Shown piece after piece: positions 1 to 5,227 of a stretch of DNA of 5,409 nt. The position numbers were made by a program, and so were the translations under genes. Numbering within the stretch: position 1 is the first letter of the stretch; each line of letters starts with the position of its first letter. The stretch lies in contig JALVMZ010000221.1 in assembly GCA_027032655.1 (NCBI GenBank), positions 1-5,409 on the forward strand, written 5' to 3'. This DNA is from Desulfobacteraceae bacterium. Its GTDB lineage: Bacteria > Desulfobacterota > DSM-4660 > Desulfatiglandales > JALVMZ01. The notes under the pieces were generated by a model, which was not told where the DNA came from, searched no databases, and saw only the letters and a list, made by a program, of their open reading frames with translations.

Positions 1-167
1 CCAATATGTCAGGTGAGGCATTCCTTGGATTTGGTGCATTTAATACCAGAAAGATAACGGGTAAGGATACCATTGATTTTATTAAATTCAGACAGAATAT
101 AGCAGAAGGTAAGGCATGGACTATGGAGATGTTTGAAGAGGTCATGCCCAAACCAAAACAGGAATAA
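1..167 (+). CDS. bamA: C-terminal fragment of a probable 6-oxocyclohex-1-ene-1-carbonyl-CoA hydrolase (crotonase family), 5' truncated by window
   Basis: An open frame enters from the left edge (first whole codon at base 3) and ends at TAA 165-167, giving 54 visible residues. They begin NMSGEAFLGFGAFN, contain a DFIKFRQ-type segment followed by an AEGKAW motif, and end in VMPKPKQE. From memory this pattern (GF.AFN, then a charged linker, DF..R...AEG..W, ending in MP) resembles the C-terminus of the ring-opening hydrolase BamA/Oah of anaerobic benzoyl-CoA degradation. That enzyme hydrates and hydrolytically opens 6-oxocyclohex-1-ene-1-carbonyl-CoA to 3-hydroxypimelyl-CoA in the cytoplasm. The call is supported by the next gene, which looks like the hydratase two steps earlier in the same pathway. 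The catalytic core lies outside the window, so another crotonase-family enzyme remains possible. This BamA is unrelated to the outer-membrane assembly protein of the same name. Confidence 0.6.
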   Translation, partial: NMSGEAFLGFGAFNTRKITGKDTIDFIKFRQNIAEGKAWTMEMFEEVMPKPKQE

Positions 168-176
168 TGGTTCTAT

Positions 177-210
177 AGAGGCGGGTGTAATATGCCCGCC
201 TCTTTATTAT
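177..210 (+). terminator. Intergenic hairpin with modest T-rich tail (terminator or attenuating/processing element)
   Basis: A perfect 9-bp GC-rich inverted repeat, AGAGGCGGG (177-185) against CCCGCCTCT (195-203), encloses a 9-base loop and is followed by a T-rich stretch (203-210, TTTATTAT). This is the shape of a Rho-independent terminator, although the T tract is interrupted by A. It starts 10 bases after the upstream stop codon and ends 20 bases before the next start. It could separate the two genes, or only partly reduce read-through within one aromatic-degradation operon. Confidence 0.7.
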
Positions 211-230
211 AAATCTTAGGGGAGAAGATC

Positions 231-998
231 ATGGAGTATAAGAATATTAAAACAGAGATAAAGGATAGACTGGGAATTATTACACTCAACAGACCGCCTT
301 TGAATGTGCTAAATATTGAGATGATGAATGAGATGAATCAGGTGCTTGAAGATTGGCAGGGTAATGATAAGTTGAAGATGGTTCTATTCAATGCAGAGGG
401 CAAGGCATTCTCTGCTGGCGTGGATGTGGGCGAACATATGGGGGATATGGCTCCAAAAATGATAGAGACATTTCACAGGATGTTCAGACTCATGGATGGA
501 TTTGAAATACCCATATGCGCATCCGTATTCGGGTCATGTCTGGGAGGGGGATGCGAGCTTGCCATATTCTGTGATCTGGTGATTGCAGGAGAAGGTGCAA
601 AGTTCGGACAACCTGAGATACAGGTGGGGGTATTTCCACCCATTGCTGTTTTTCTGATGCCCAGGATAATGGGAATGAAAAATGCGGTTGATTTAATACT
701 ATCAGGAAGGATTGTATCTGCAAGGGATGCAATGGCCATGGGCCTTGTAAACAGGGTGGTTAAGGATGAAGAGCTTTCAAAGGAGACAGAGGAATTCATC
801 AAGCCGTATCTCAGATTAAGCGCCTCGGTGCTCAGGATAACAAAAAGGGCAATTAAGAGCAGTATATCAGACCCCCTGGAACCACCACTCAAAAGGATAG
901 AAGATATATATCTGAATCAGCTCATGAAGACCCATGATGCCAATGAGGGCCTGCAGGCATTCCTTGATAAGAGGAAGCCACAGTGGAAGGATGAGTAG
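231..998 (+). CDS. dch: Crotonase-family hydratase, probable cyclohexa-1,5-diene-1-carbonyl-CoA hydratase
   Basis: This complete 255-residue enoyl-CoA hydratase/isomerase-family protein has the family's usual length. The N-terminal strand motif ITLNRPPLNVLN is at residues 17-28. The oxyanion-hole segment KAFSAGVDV is at 58-66, and the second CoA-binding/oxyanion segment LGGGCELA at 104-111. Glu109 and Glu129 (in GQPEIQVG) occupy the two crotonase catalytic glutamate positions. The C-terminus has the typical EGLQAFLDKRKPQW ending. The SAGVDVGEH segment and the MIETFHRMFRLMD helix match what I recall of dienoyl-CoA hydratases (Dch/BamR), which add water to cyclohexa-1,5-diene-1-carbonyl-CoA to give 6-hydroxycyclohex-1-ene-1-carbonyl-CoA. 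The ATG start has a good GGGGAG site (219-224) six bases upstream. The upstream neighbour looks like the ring-opening hydrolase of the same pathway. A generic enoyl-CoA hydratase is the main alternative; the crotonase family itself is certain. Confidence 0.78.
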   Translation: MEYKNIKTEIKDRLGIITLNRPPLNVLNIEMMNEMNQVLEDWQGNDKLKMVLFNAEGKAFSAGVDVGEHMGDMAPKMIETFHRMFRLMDGFEIPICASVFGSCLGGGCELAIFCDLVIAGEGAKFGQPEIQVGVFPPIAVFLMPRIMGMKNAVDLILSGRIVSARDAMAMGLVNRVVKDEELSKETEEFIKPYLRLSASVLRITKRAIKSSISDPLEPPLKRIEDIYLNQLMKTHDANEGLQAFLDKRKPQWKDE

Positions 999-1001
999 TA
1001 T

Positions 1002-1406
1002 CTATCTTCGCCTTACATTTTCCTTTATGAATTTGATTATCTCATCTGTCTTGGTGCCAGGCCCAAATATCTCAGCAATTCCACATTCCTTTAATTGGGG
1101 GATATCCTCATCAGGGATAATCCCCCCCCCAATAACCAGAACATCATCCATGCCTTTTTCTTTTAATATTCTCATAATTTCTGGAAAAAGATAATCATGT
1201 GCTCCTGAAAGGATGCTCAGGGCTATTACATCCACATCTTCCTGAAGAGCTGTTTCCACTATCTGTCTCGGAGTCTGTCTGATACCCGTGTATATTACCT
1301 CCATACCTGCATCCATAAGGGCACTGGCAATGACCTTTATTCCTCTGTCATGACCATCAAGCCCTGGTTTTGCAGCAAGAACCCTTATCTTTCTTTGCTT
1401 TTCCAT
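1002..1406 (-). CDS. mcmA2: Methylmalonyl-CoA mutase small subunit (B12-binding)
   Basis: This 134-residue stand-alone cobalamin-binding subunit has the full flavodoxin-like B12 signature. D17-G-H19-x-x-G22 carries His19, the lower axial ligand to cobalt. S64-I-L66 is the SxL motif contacting the dimethylbenzimidazole tail, and G93-G94-G95 lines the nucleotide loop, followed by FGPGT at 114-118. The length fits the separate small subunits of two-component mutases found in archaea and many deltaproteobacteria, rather than the fused C-terminal domain of the ~700-residue enzyme. It lies 22 bases downstream of the large-subunit gene on the same strand and is surely co-transcribed with it. The ATG start has a GGGAG site 8 bases upstream. 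The three Gly codons at 93-95 are all GGG, forming a run of nine G (C on the + strand, 1122-1130). The stop is only 3 bases from the stop of the convergent hydratase gene. Confidence 0.93.
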   Translation of the reverse strand: MEKQRKIRVLAAKPGLDGHDRGIKVIASALMDAGMEVIYTGIRQTPRQIVETALQEDVDVIALSILSGAHDYLFPEIMRILKEKGMDDVLVIGGGIIPDEDIPQLKECGIAEIFGPGTKTDEIIKFIKENVRRR

Positions 1407-1428
1407 AACACCATCTCCCTATAGCTAA

Positions 1429-3117
1429 CTATCTATTACCTCCTATTGTGGTTATCTGCTGATATTCTCCAAATACCTCCCTCAGGACATCGCATATCTC
1501 TCCCAAGGTGGCATATGCCTTGACTGCCCTGAGTATGGGAAACATAATATTGTCGTCTCCTTCAGCAGTCCTTTTTAATTCAGAGAGGGCAGATTTTACT
1601 TCGGCATTATCCCTTTCAGCCCTTAGTTTCTTCAGTTTTTCAATCTGAGCAATTCTTACTGCAGGGTCAACTCTCAGGAGGTTTTTTGGCTTCTCTTCCT
1701 GAATCTGAAATCTATTTACCCCTACAACCACCCTCTCACCACTCTCTATCTCTTTCTGATACCTGTATGCGCTCTCCTGTATCTCTTTCTGAATATATCC
1801 CTTCTCTATTGCTGAGGGTGCACCACCCATCTCATCAATCTTTTTGATATATTCCTCTGCCCTTTTGTATATCTCATCGGTTAGGTATTCCACATAGTAA
1901 GAGCCTGCAAGTGGGTCCACGGTATCTGCCACTCCTGTTTCATATGCTATTAATTGCTGGGTCCTGAGTGCTATCTGAACCGCCTCCTCTGATGGGAGAC
2001 ACAGGGCCTCATCCATGGAGTTGGTATGAAGCGACTGTGTGCCACCAAGCACTGCGGAGAGTGCCTGAAATGCAACCCTGACAATATTATTGTATGGCTG
2101 CTGTGCAGTAAGGGTGCACCCTGCTGTCTGGGTATGGAATCGGATCATCATGGACCTGGGATTCTTTGCACCGAATCTCTCTTTCATAATCTTAGCCCAC
2201 AGTCTCCTTGCTGCTCTGAATTTAGCAACCTCTTCAAAGAAGTCCAGATGGGCATTAAAAAAGAATGATAGCCTTGGTGCAAATTTGTCCACATCAAGTC
2301 CCGCCTTGATTGCAGTATCCACATAGGCAATACCATTTGCCAGGGTAAATGCCACCTCCTGCACCGCTGTTGCCCCCGCCTCTCTTATATGGTATCCGCT
2401 TATGCTTATGGTGTTCCATTGTGGAACATGTTCTGCGCAGTAAGAGAATATGTCTGTTATTATCCTCATTGAGGGGTTTGGTGGGAAGATATAGGTTCCG
2501 CGGGATGAATATTCTTTAAGGATATCGTTCTGGATTGTTCCCCTCAGTTGATGAGAAGGCACGCCCTGTTTTTCTGCCACTGCTATATACATGGCAAGCA
2601 GTATGGCTGCAGGTGCATTTATGGTCATAGATGTGCTCACCTTATCAAGGGGTATTCCATCAAACAGGGTCTCCATATCTTTAAGGGAATCAATGGCAAC
2701 TCCCACCTTTCCCACCTCACCTGTGGCCATTTCGTGGTCAGAGTCATAACCTATCTGGGTGGGAAGGTCAAAGGCCACTGAAAGGCCGGTTTGTCCCTGC
2801 TCAAGCAGGAATTTGTATCTGCGGTTGGACTCCTCTGCTGTTGCAAAGCCTGCATATTGCCTCATGGTCCAGAATCTCCCCCTATACATGGTGGGTTGAA
2901 CCCCCCTTGTAAAAGGGTATTCACCGGGAAATCCCAGCTTTTCAAGATATTGGTCCTCCGGAAAATCAAGGGGTGTATATATACAATTTATGGGAATGCC
3001 GGATGTGTTGACAAATTCAGGCTTTCTCTCAGGGAACTTCTTTATCTTTTCCTTCATACCCTGATACCATTTCTCCAGTCTGTTCTTCAGCTTATTTTTA
3101 AAGTCATTTCCAGACAT
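1429..3117 (-). CDS. mcmA1: Methylmalonyl-CoA mutase large (catalytic) subunit
   Basis: This 562-residue TIM-barrel acyl-CoA mutase subunit lacks the C-terminal B12 domain, which is supplied by the next gene. It catalyses adenosylcobalamin-dependent radical interconversion of succinyl-CoA and (R)-methylmalonyl-CoA in the cytoplasm. Hallmarks run in order: YPFTRGVQPTMYRGR (67-81), MRQYAGF (85-91), LSVAFDLPTQIGYDSD (112-127), GTIQNDILKE (193-202), SISGYHIREAGAT (238-250), then SLHTNS and DPLAGS further on. Aligned to the Propionibacterium enzyme numbering, Tyr88 matches Tyr89, Arg206 matches Arg207 and His243 matches His244. Tyr89 and Arg207 bind the substrate carboxylate. In isobutyryl-CoA mutase they are Phe and Gln, and 2-hydroxyisobutyryl-CoA mutase lacks the Tyr, so a methylmalonyl-type (carboxylated) substrate is indicated. 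The ATG start follows a strong GGAGG site 7 bases upstream. A long-chain alkylmalonyl-CoA substrate cannot be excluded. It is transcribed divergently from the decarboxylase operon. Confidence 0.93.
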   Translation of the reverse strand: MSGNDFKNKLKNRLEKWYQGMKEKIKKFPERKPEFVNTSGIPINCIYTPLDFPEDQYLEKLGFPGEYPFTRGVQPTMYRGRFWTMRQYAGFATAEESNRRYKFLLEQGQTGLSVAFDLPTQIGYDSDHEMATGEVGKVGVAIDSLKDMETLFDGIPLDKVSTSMTINAPAAILLAMYIAVAEKQGVPSHQLRGTIQNDILKEYSSRGTYIFPPNPSMRIITDIFSYCAEHVPQWNTISISGYHIREAGATAVQEVAFTLANGIAYVDTAIKAGLDVDKFAPRLSFFFNAHLDFFEEVAKFRAARRLWAKIMKERFGAKNPRSMMIRFHTQTAGCTLTAQQPYNNIVRVAFQALSAVLGGTQSLHTNSMDEALCLPSEEAVQIALRTQQLIAYETGVADTVDPLAGSYYVEYLTDEIYKRAEEYIKKIDEMGGAPSAIEKGYIQKEIQESAYRYQKEIESGERVVVGVNRFQIQEEKPKNLLRVDPAVRIAQIEKLKKLRAERDNAEVKSALSELKRTAEGDDNIMFPILRAVKAYATLGEICDVLREVFGEYQQITTIGGNR

Positions 3118-3152
3118 ATCAGGTCCTCCATATTATCTGATTTTGAATTAAG

Positions 3153-3181
3153 AAAATATTTTTCCTTGAATTCTATGTCAA
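3153..3181 (-). promoter_or_regulatory. Predicted sigma70-type promoter of the methylmalonyl-CoA mutase operon
   Basis: On the minus strand a perfect -35 hexamer TTGACA (3181 to 3176) is followed after 17 bases by TATTTT (3158 to 3153), which matches 4 of 6 bases of the -10 consensus. Transcription would start near 3146 and leave a leader of about 30 bases before the ATG at 3117. The -35 box lies inside the left arm of the inverted repeat at 3174-3213, so anything binding that repeat would compete with RNA polymerase. Confidence 0.6.
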
Positions 3182-3213
3182 TTAGTTTTTATAGTTAAAT
3201 TTTAATTGACATA
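3174..3213. promoter_or_regulatory. 11-bp inverted repeat carrying both divergent -35 boxes (candidate operator)
   Basis: TATGTCAATTA (3174-3184) is perfectly repeated in inverse orientation as TAATTGACATA (3203-3213), with an 18-base AT-rich spacer. Each arm contains a TTGACA hexamer pointing outward, one for the mutase operon on the left and one for the decarboxylase operon on the right. The match extends five bases beyond the hexamers, more than needed for two -35 boxes. This suggests a dimeric regulator site, or simply two closely similar promoters placed back to back. Confidence 0.65.
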
Positions 3214-3234
3214 AGATTGTAGCTTTATTATAGC
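3206..3234 (+). promoter_or_regulatory. Predicted sigma70-type promoter of the decarboxylase beta/gamma operon
   Basis: TTGACA (3206-3211) is followed after 17 bases by TATAGC (3229-3234), which keeps the TATA part of the -10 consensus. An alternative TATTAT sits at 3226-3231 with a 14-base spacer. The predicted start near 3241 gives a leader of about 25 bases to the ATG at 3266. The -10 region lies within the inverted repeat 3216-3240. Confidence 0.6.
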
Positions 3235-3240
3235 TACAAT
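3216..3240. promoter_or_regulatory. Perfect 9-bp inverted repeat over the -10 region (candidate operator)
   Basis: ATTGTAGCT (3216-3224) and AGCTACAAT (3232-3240) are exact reverse complements separated by 7 bases (TTATTAT). The centre-to-centre half-site distance of 16 bases is suited to a dimeric helix-turn-helix repressor. The repeat covers the space between the -35 and -10 boxes and the predicted start point of the rightward promoter. A bound protein would therefore block decarboxylase transcription. No regulator gene is visible nearby, so its identity is unknown. Confidence 0.65.
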
Positions 3241-3265
3241 ATAACTAGATTTGGAGCTGGAAGCG

Positions 3266-4408
3266 ATGAATATACATGAGGTTCTGGATCTTTTACATGG
3301 AATAATGTATACGACAGGTATCTTTAATTTCCAGTGGAATCTGGCTATAATGTGGGCAATTGGTGCACTATTCATGTATCTTGCCATTGCCAAGAAATAT
3401 GAACCACTTCTACTGCTTCCAATTGGCTTTGGAATATTTATTGTGAATTTTCCCCTCGTGCCTTTAATGGGTTACTCACAGGGACATGGGGAGCTTCTGC
3501 GAATATTCTATCATTACGGCCTGGAATGGGAGGTGATACCCTGTATCATCTTCTTGGGTCTGGGGGCAATGACGGATTTCGGTCCACTGATTGCAAATCC
3601 CAAGACCCTTCTTATAGGAGCAGGTGCCCAGCTGGGCGTTTTTATTACATTTTCAGGGACTGTTCTTGCAGGATTTACACTTAAAGAGGCTGCATCTGTT
3701 GGGATTATAGGTGGTGCGGATGGACCCACCACAATTTATCTAACACAACACCTTGCCCCCCAACTTCTGGGTCCAAATGCCCTTGCCGCATATTCTTACA
3801 TGGCAATGGTCCCGCTTATTCAGCCACCTATAATGAAGCTCCTTACAACAGAGAAAGAAAGAAAGATAAAGATGAAGCAATTGAGGGTGGTAACCAAACA
3901 GGAAAAGATATTATTTCCCTTGGTAACTGCAGGAATAATCACCCTCCTGGTTCCTTCAGTTACCCCTTTGATGGGTATGTTTATGCTGGGGAATCTAATG
4001 AAAGAGAGCGGGGTTGTGGGAAGGCTAACTGAGACAGCCCAGGGCTCTCTCATGAACATAGTTACTATCTTTCTCGGTATTTCAGTTGGTGCAACCATGC
4101 ATGCTGATAATTTTCTGAGCTGGAAACCGCTATTCATCTTTGGTCTGGGTCTAATAGACTTTGCAGTCTGCACCATGGGAGGAATACTTACAGTCAAGAT
4201 TATGAATCTCTTTTTGAAAGAAAAGATTAATCCATTGATCGGGTCTGCAGGTGTCTCTGCGGTTCCGATGGCAGCGAGGGTTTCTCAGGTAATGGGGATG
4301 AAGGAGGACAAAACCAATTATCTGCTCATGCATGCCATGGGACCAAATCTTGCAGGTGTGATTGGTTCCGCAGCAGCAGCGGGTATGTTTATAGCCATGT
4401 TTGATTAG
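3266..4408 (+). CDS. Na+-translocating biotin-dependent decarboxylase, beta subunit (GcdB/MmdB/OadB family)
   Basis: This 380-residue polytopic inner-membrane protein decarboxylates carboxybiotin and uses the energy to export Na+. All residues known to be essential in Klebsiella OadB are present with the same spacing: Asp152 in GGADGPT (D203), Tyr178 in AYSYMA (Y229), and Asn322, Gly326, Ser331 and Arg338 in NPLIGSAGVSAVPMAAR (N373, G377, S382, R389). Family length runs from about 375 to 435. I chose the ATG at 3266 because GGAG (3253-3256) lies 9 bases upstream; an in-frame TTG at 3251 has no ribosome site. It is followed 14 bases later by the gamma-like gene. Sequence alone does not fix the substrate. 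Glutaconyl-CoA fits the nearby benzoyl-CoA genes, and methylmalonyl-CoA fits the divergent mutase. Oxaloacetate is less likely. Confidence 0.93.
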   Translation: MNIHEVLDLLHGIMYTTGIFNFQWNLAIMWAIGALFMYLAIAKKYEPLLLLPIGFGIFIVNFPLVPLMGYSQGHGELLRIFYHYGLEWEVIPCIIFLGLGAMTDFGPLIANPKTLLIGAGAQLGVFITFSGTVLAGFTLKEAASVGIIGGADGPTTIYLTQHLAPQLLGPNALAAYSYMAMVPLIQPPIMKLLTTEKERKIKMKQLRVVTKQEKILFPLVTAGIITLLVPSVTPLMGMFMLGNLMKESGVVGRLTETAQGSLMNIVTIFLGISVGATMHADNFLSWKPLFIFGLGLIDFAVCTMGGILTVKIMNLFLKEKINPLIGSAGVSAVPMAARVSQVMGMKEDKTNYLLMHAMGPNLAGVIGSAAAAGMFIAMFD

Positions 4409-4422
4409 AAAGAGGATGAGAT

Positions 4423-4881
4423 ATGAAAAGAGTCTTCTTAATTATTTCGTTAATCATCTTAATGCCATGTATAGCACTTGCAAGTGATTTTCTTGGGGCA
4501 CCGATTCATCCAGATGGAAAAATCCTCATGAAGAAAAAGGGAAGACTTGAGTTTGTAGTGCCTAAAAGATTTGATGATGTGGTGAATTTTTATAGGCAGT
4601 CCCTTTCCAGAGAGAAAGATATAAGATTCAGGGATTGGAAAAATGCAATCTATATTGAAGATGACGGAGCTCTGAAGTGGCATTCCATTACAATTTACAG
4701 GGATGATAAACAGGGAACAAAGGTTGTAATTATAAAAGACAACTGGACATGGATTATGGGCACACTGTTTCTTCGATTCATAGGGGTATTCTGTGTTCTT
4801 ATTTTCCTCTATATTGCCCTTTCCATATCCGGTGGTATTCTTTCAAGAATTCTGGGTGGAGATAATAAAGAGAAAAAGTAG
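4423..4881 (+). CDS. Small signal-peptide protein with extracytoplasmic domain and C-terminal membrane helix; candidate OadG-like (gamma/delta) decarboxylase subunit
   Basis: Residues 1-20 form a signal peptide (MKR, a hydrophobic core, then ALA before Ser21). Residues 21-110 form a soluble, presumably extracytoplasmic domain of alternating strands and helices, including RLEFVVP, a helix VVNFYRQSL, RFRDWKNAIYIEDD, WHSITIYRD and TKVVIIKDNWTW. Residues 111-135 are a single membrane helix, followed by a short polar, Lys-rich cytoplasmic tail. The helix and its exit (VFCVLIFLYIALSISGGILSRI) resemble the lone helix of OadG/GcdD subunits, which anchor the carboxyltransferase and biotin parts to the beta subunit. 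Topology (N outside, C inside) also agrees with that family. A tight 14-base spacing after the beta gene, an AGAGG site 7 bases before the ATG and a terminator directly after point to co-expression as a subunit. The classical Ala/Pro linker is missing. I do not recognise the extracytoplasmic domain. Confidence 0.6.
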   Translation: MKRVFLIISLIILMPCIALASDFLGAPIHPDGKILMKKKGRLEFVVPKRFDDVVNFYRQSLSREKDIRFRDWKNAIYIEDDGALKWHSITIYRDDKQGTKVVIIKDNWTWIMGTLFLRFIGVFCVLIFLYIALSISGGILSRILGGDNKEKK

Positions 4882-4905
4882 TTAAATAATTGGGAGACCA
4901 AAATT

Positions 4906-4942
4906 AAAGACCCTCTCTTTTTAAAGGAGAGGGTCTTTTTTT
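4906..4942. terminator. Strong, probably bidirectional Rho-independent terminator
   Basis: AAAGACCCTCTC (4906-4917) pairs perfectly with GAGAGGGTCTTT (4927-4938). The stem extends inward through one G-T and two A-T pairs to a 3-base loop. A run of seven T (4936-4942) follows on the + strand and ends the decarboxylase operon, 24 bases after its stop codon. On the minus strand the stem is followed by TTTAATTT, so it can also stop transcripts of the convergent biotin carrier gene, whose stop lies 9 bases beyond the T run. Confidence 0.93.
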
Positions 4943-4951
4943 AAGAGCTCT

Positions 4952-5164
4952 TTATTCAAGAACTATCAGAACAGCATCTGTTTCCACTGAATCGCCCTTT
5001 TTACATTTTACTTCTTTTACGGTGCCTGATTCAGGAGCTACAATAGGAAGCTCCATTTTCATTGCTTCAAGTATGATCACCTCATCATCCTCGTTAACCT
5101 GATCGCCAGGTTGAACCTTCACATCCAGGATTTTTCCTCCCATAGGTGCCCTAATCTCACTCAC
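4952..5164 (-). CDS. Minimal biotin carboxyl carrier protein (biotinyl domain)
   Basis: This 70-residue protein is little more than one biotinyl/lipoyl domain. It has APMGGKI (6-12), PGDQV (19-23), the biotinylation motif EAMKM with Lys36 as the attachment site, and the mirrored GTVKEVKCKKGDSV half. It would shuttle CO2 as carboxybiotin from a carboxyltransferase to the membrane beta subunit, or serve an acyl-CoA carboxylase. The usual GcdC/MmdC/OadA carriers have a long Ala/Pro-rich linker before this domain, which is absent here. The start is GTG at 5164, set by a perfect AGGAGG (5178 to 5173) 8 bases upstream. An ATG seven bases earlier is out of frame and closes after four codons. The gene is convergent with the beta/gamma operon and ends at the shared terminator. 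Co-function with the pump is inferred from location; a carboxylase partner elsewhere is the alternative. Confidence 0.92.
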   Translation of the reverse strand: MSEIRAPMGGKILDVKVQPGDQVNEDDEVIILEAMKMELPIVAPESGTVKEVKCKKGDSVETDAVLIVLE

Positions 5165-5191
5165 AACTCATACCTCCTTAATAAAAAATCA

Positions 5192-5210
5192 GGTTTTGGA
5201 CTCCAGAACC
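5192..5210. promoter_or_regulatory. Near-perfect 19-bp palindrome in the biotin carrier leader (operator or attenuator/terminator)
   Basis: GGTTTTGGA (5192-5200) and TCCAGAACC (5202-5210) are inverse repeats around a single central base, with one non-matching position. On the minus strand the resulting hairpin is followed one base later by TGA and six T (5188-5183), a weak terminator shape, and then by the AGGAGG ribosome site. It may therefore end read-through from the upstream peroxiredoxin-like gene, act as an attenuator, or serve as a protein-binding operator. The sequence alone does not choose between these. Confidence 0.55.
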
Positions 5211-5227
5211 ATCACGCCCTGAAGTTT

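Noticed and set aside
473..892. Long minus-strand open frame inside the hydratase gene
   Set aside because: It is fully antisense to a well-conserved crotonase gene, has no recognisable motifs and no suitable ribosome site; it is a shadow frame.
1429..3117. Isobutyryl-CoA or 2-hydroxyisobutyryl-CoA mutase instead of methylmalonyl-CoA mutase
   Set aside because: Tyr88 and Arg206, the carboxylate-binding pair of methylmalonyl-CoA mutase, are both present; the other mutases replace one or both.
2791..3198. Plus-strand open frame of about 135 codons opposite the mutase N-terminus
   Set aside because: It is antisense to conserved mutase sequence and runs into the divergent promoter region; the composition is Cys/Leu/Ser-rich and meaningless.
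3251..3265. Upstream in-frame TTG start for the decarboxylase beta subunit
   Set aside because: The GGAG ribosome site overlaps this codon and serves the ATG at 3266; nothing like a ribosome site precedes the TTG.
3202..3393. Minus-strand open frame across the divergent control region and the start of the beta subunit gene
   Set aside because: It overlaps the beta subunit start and the promoter palindromes, with no family resemblance.
4423..4482. Lipoprotein signal peptide (Cys16) in the gamma-like protein
   Set aside because: The residues before Cys16 are L-M-P, not a lipobox; an ordinary signal peptidase I site (A-L-A before Ser21) fits better.
5169..5171. ATG start for the biotin carrier gene on the minus strand
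   Set aside because: It is out of frame, one base from the AGGAGG site, and meets a stop after four codons; the GTG at 5164 has ideal spacing.
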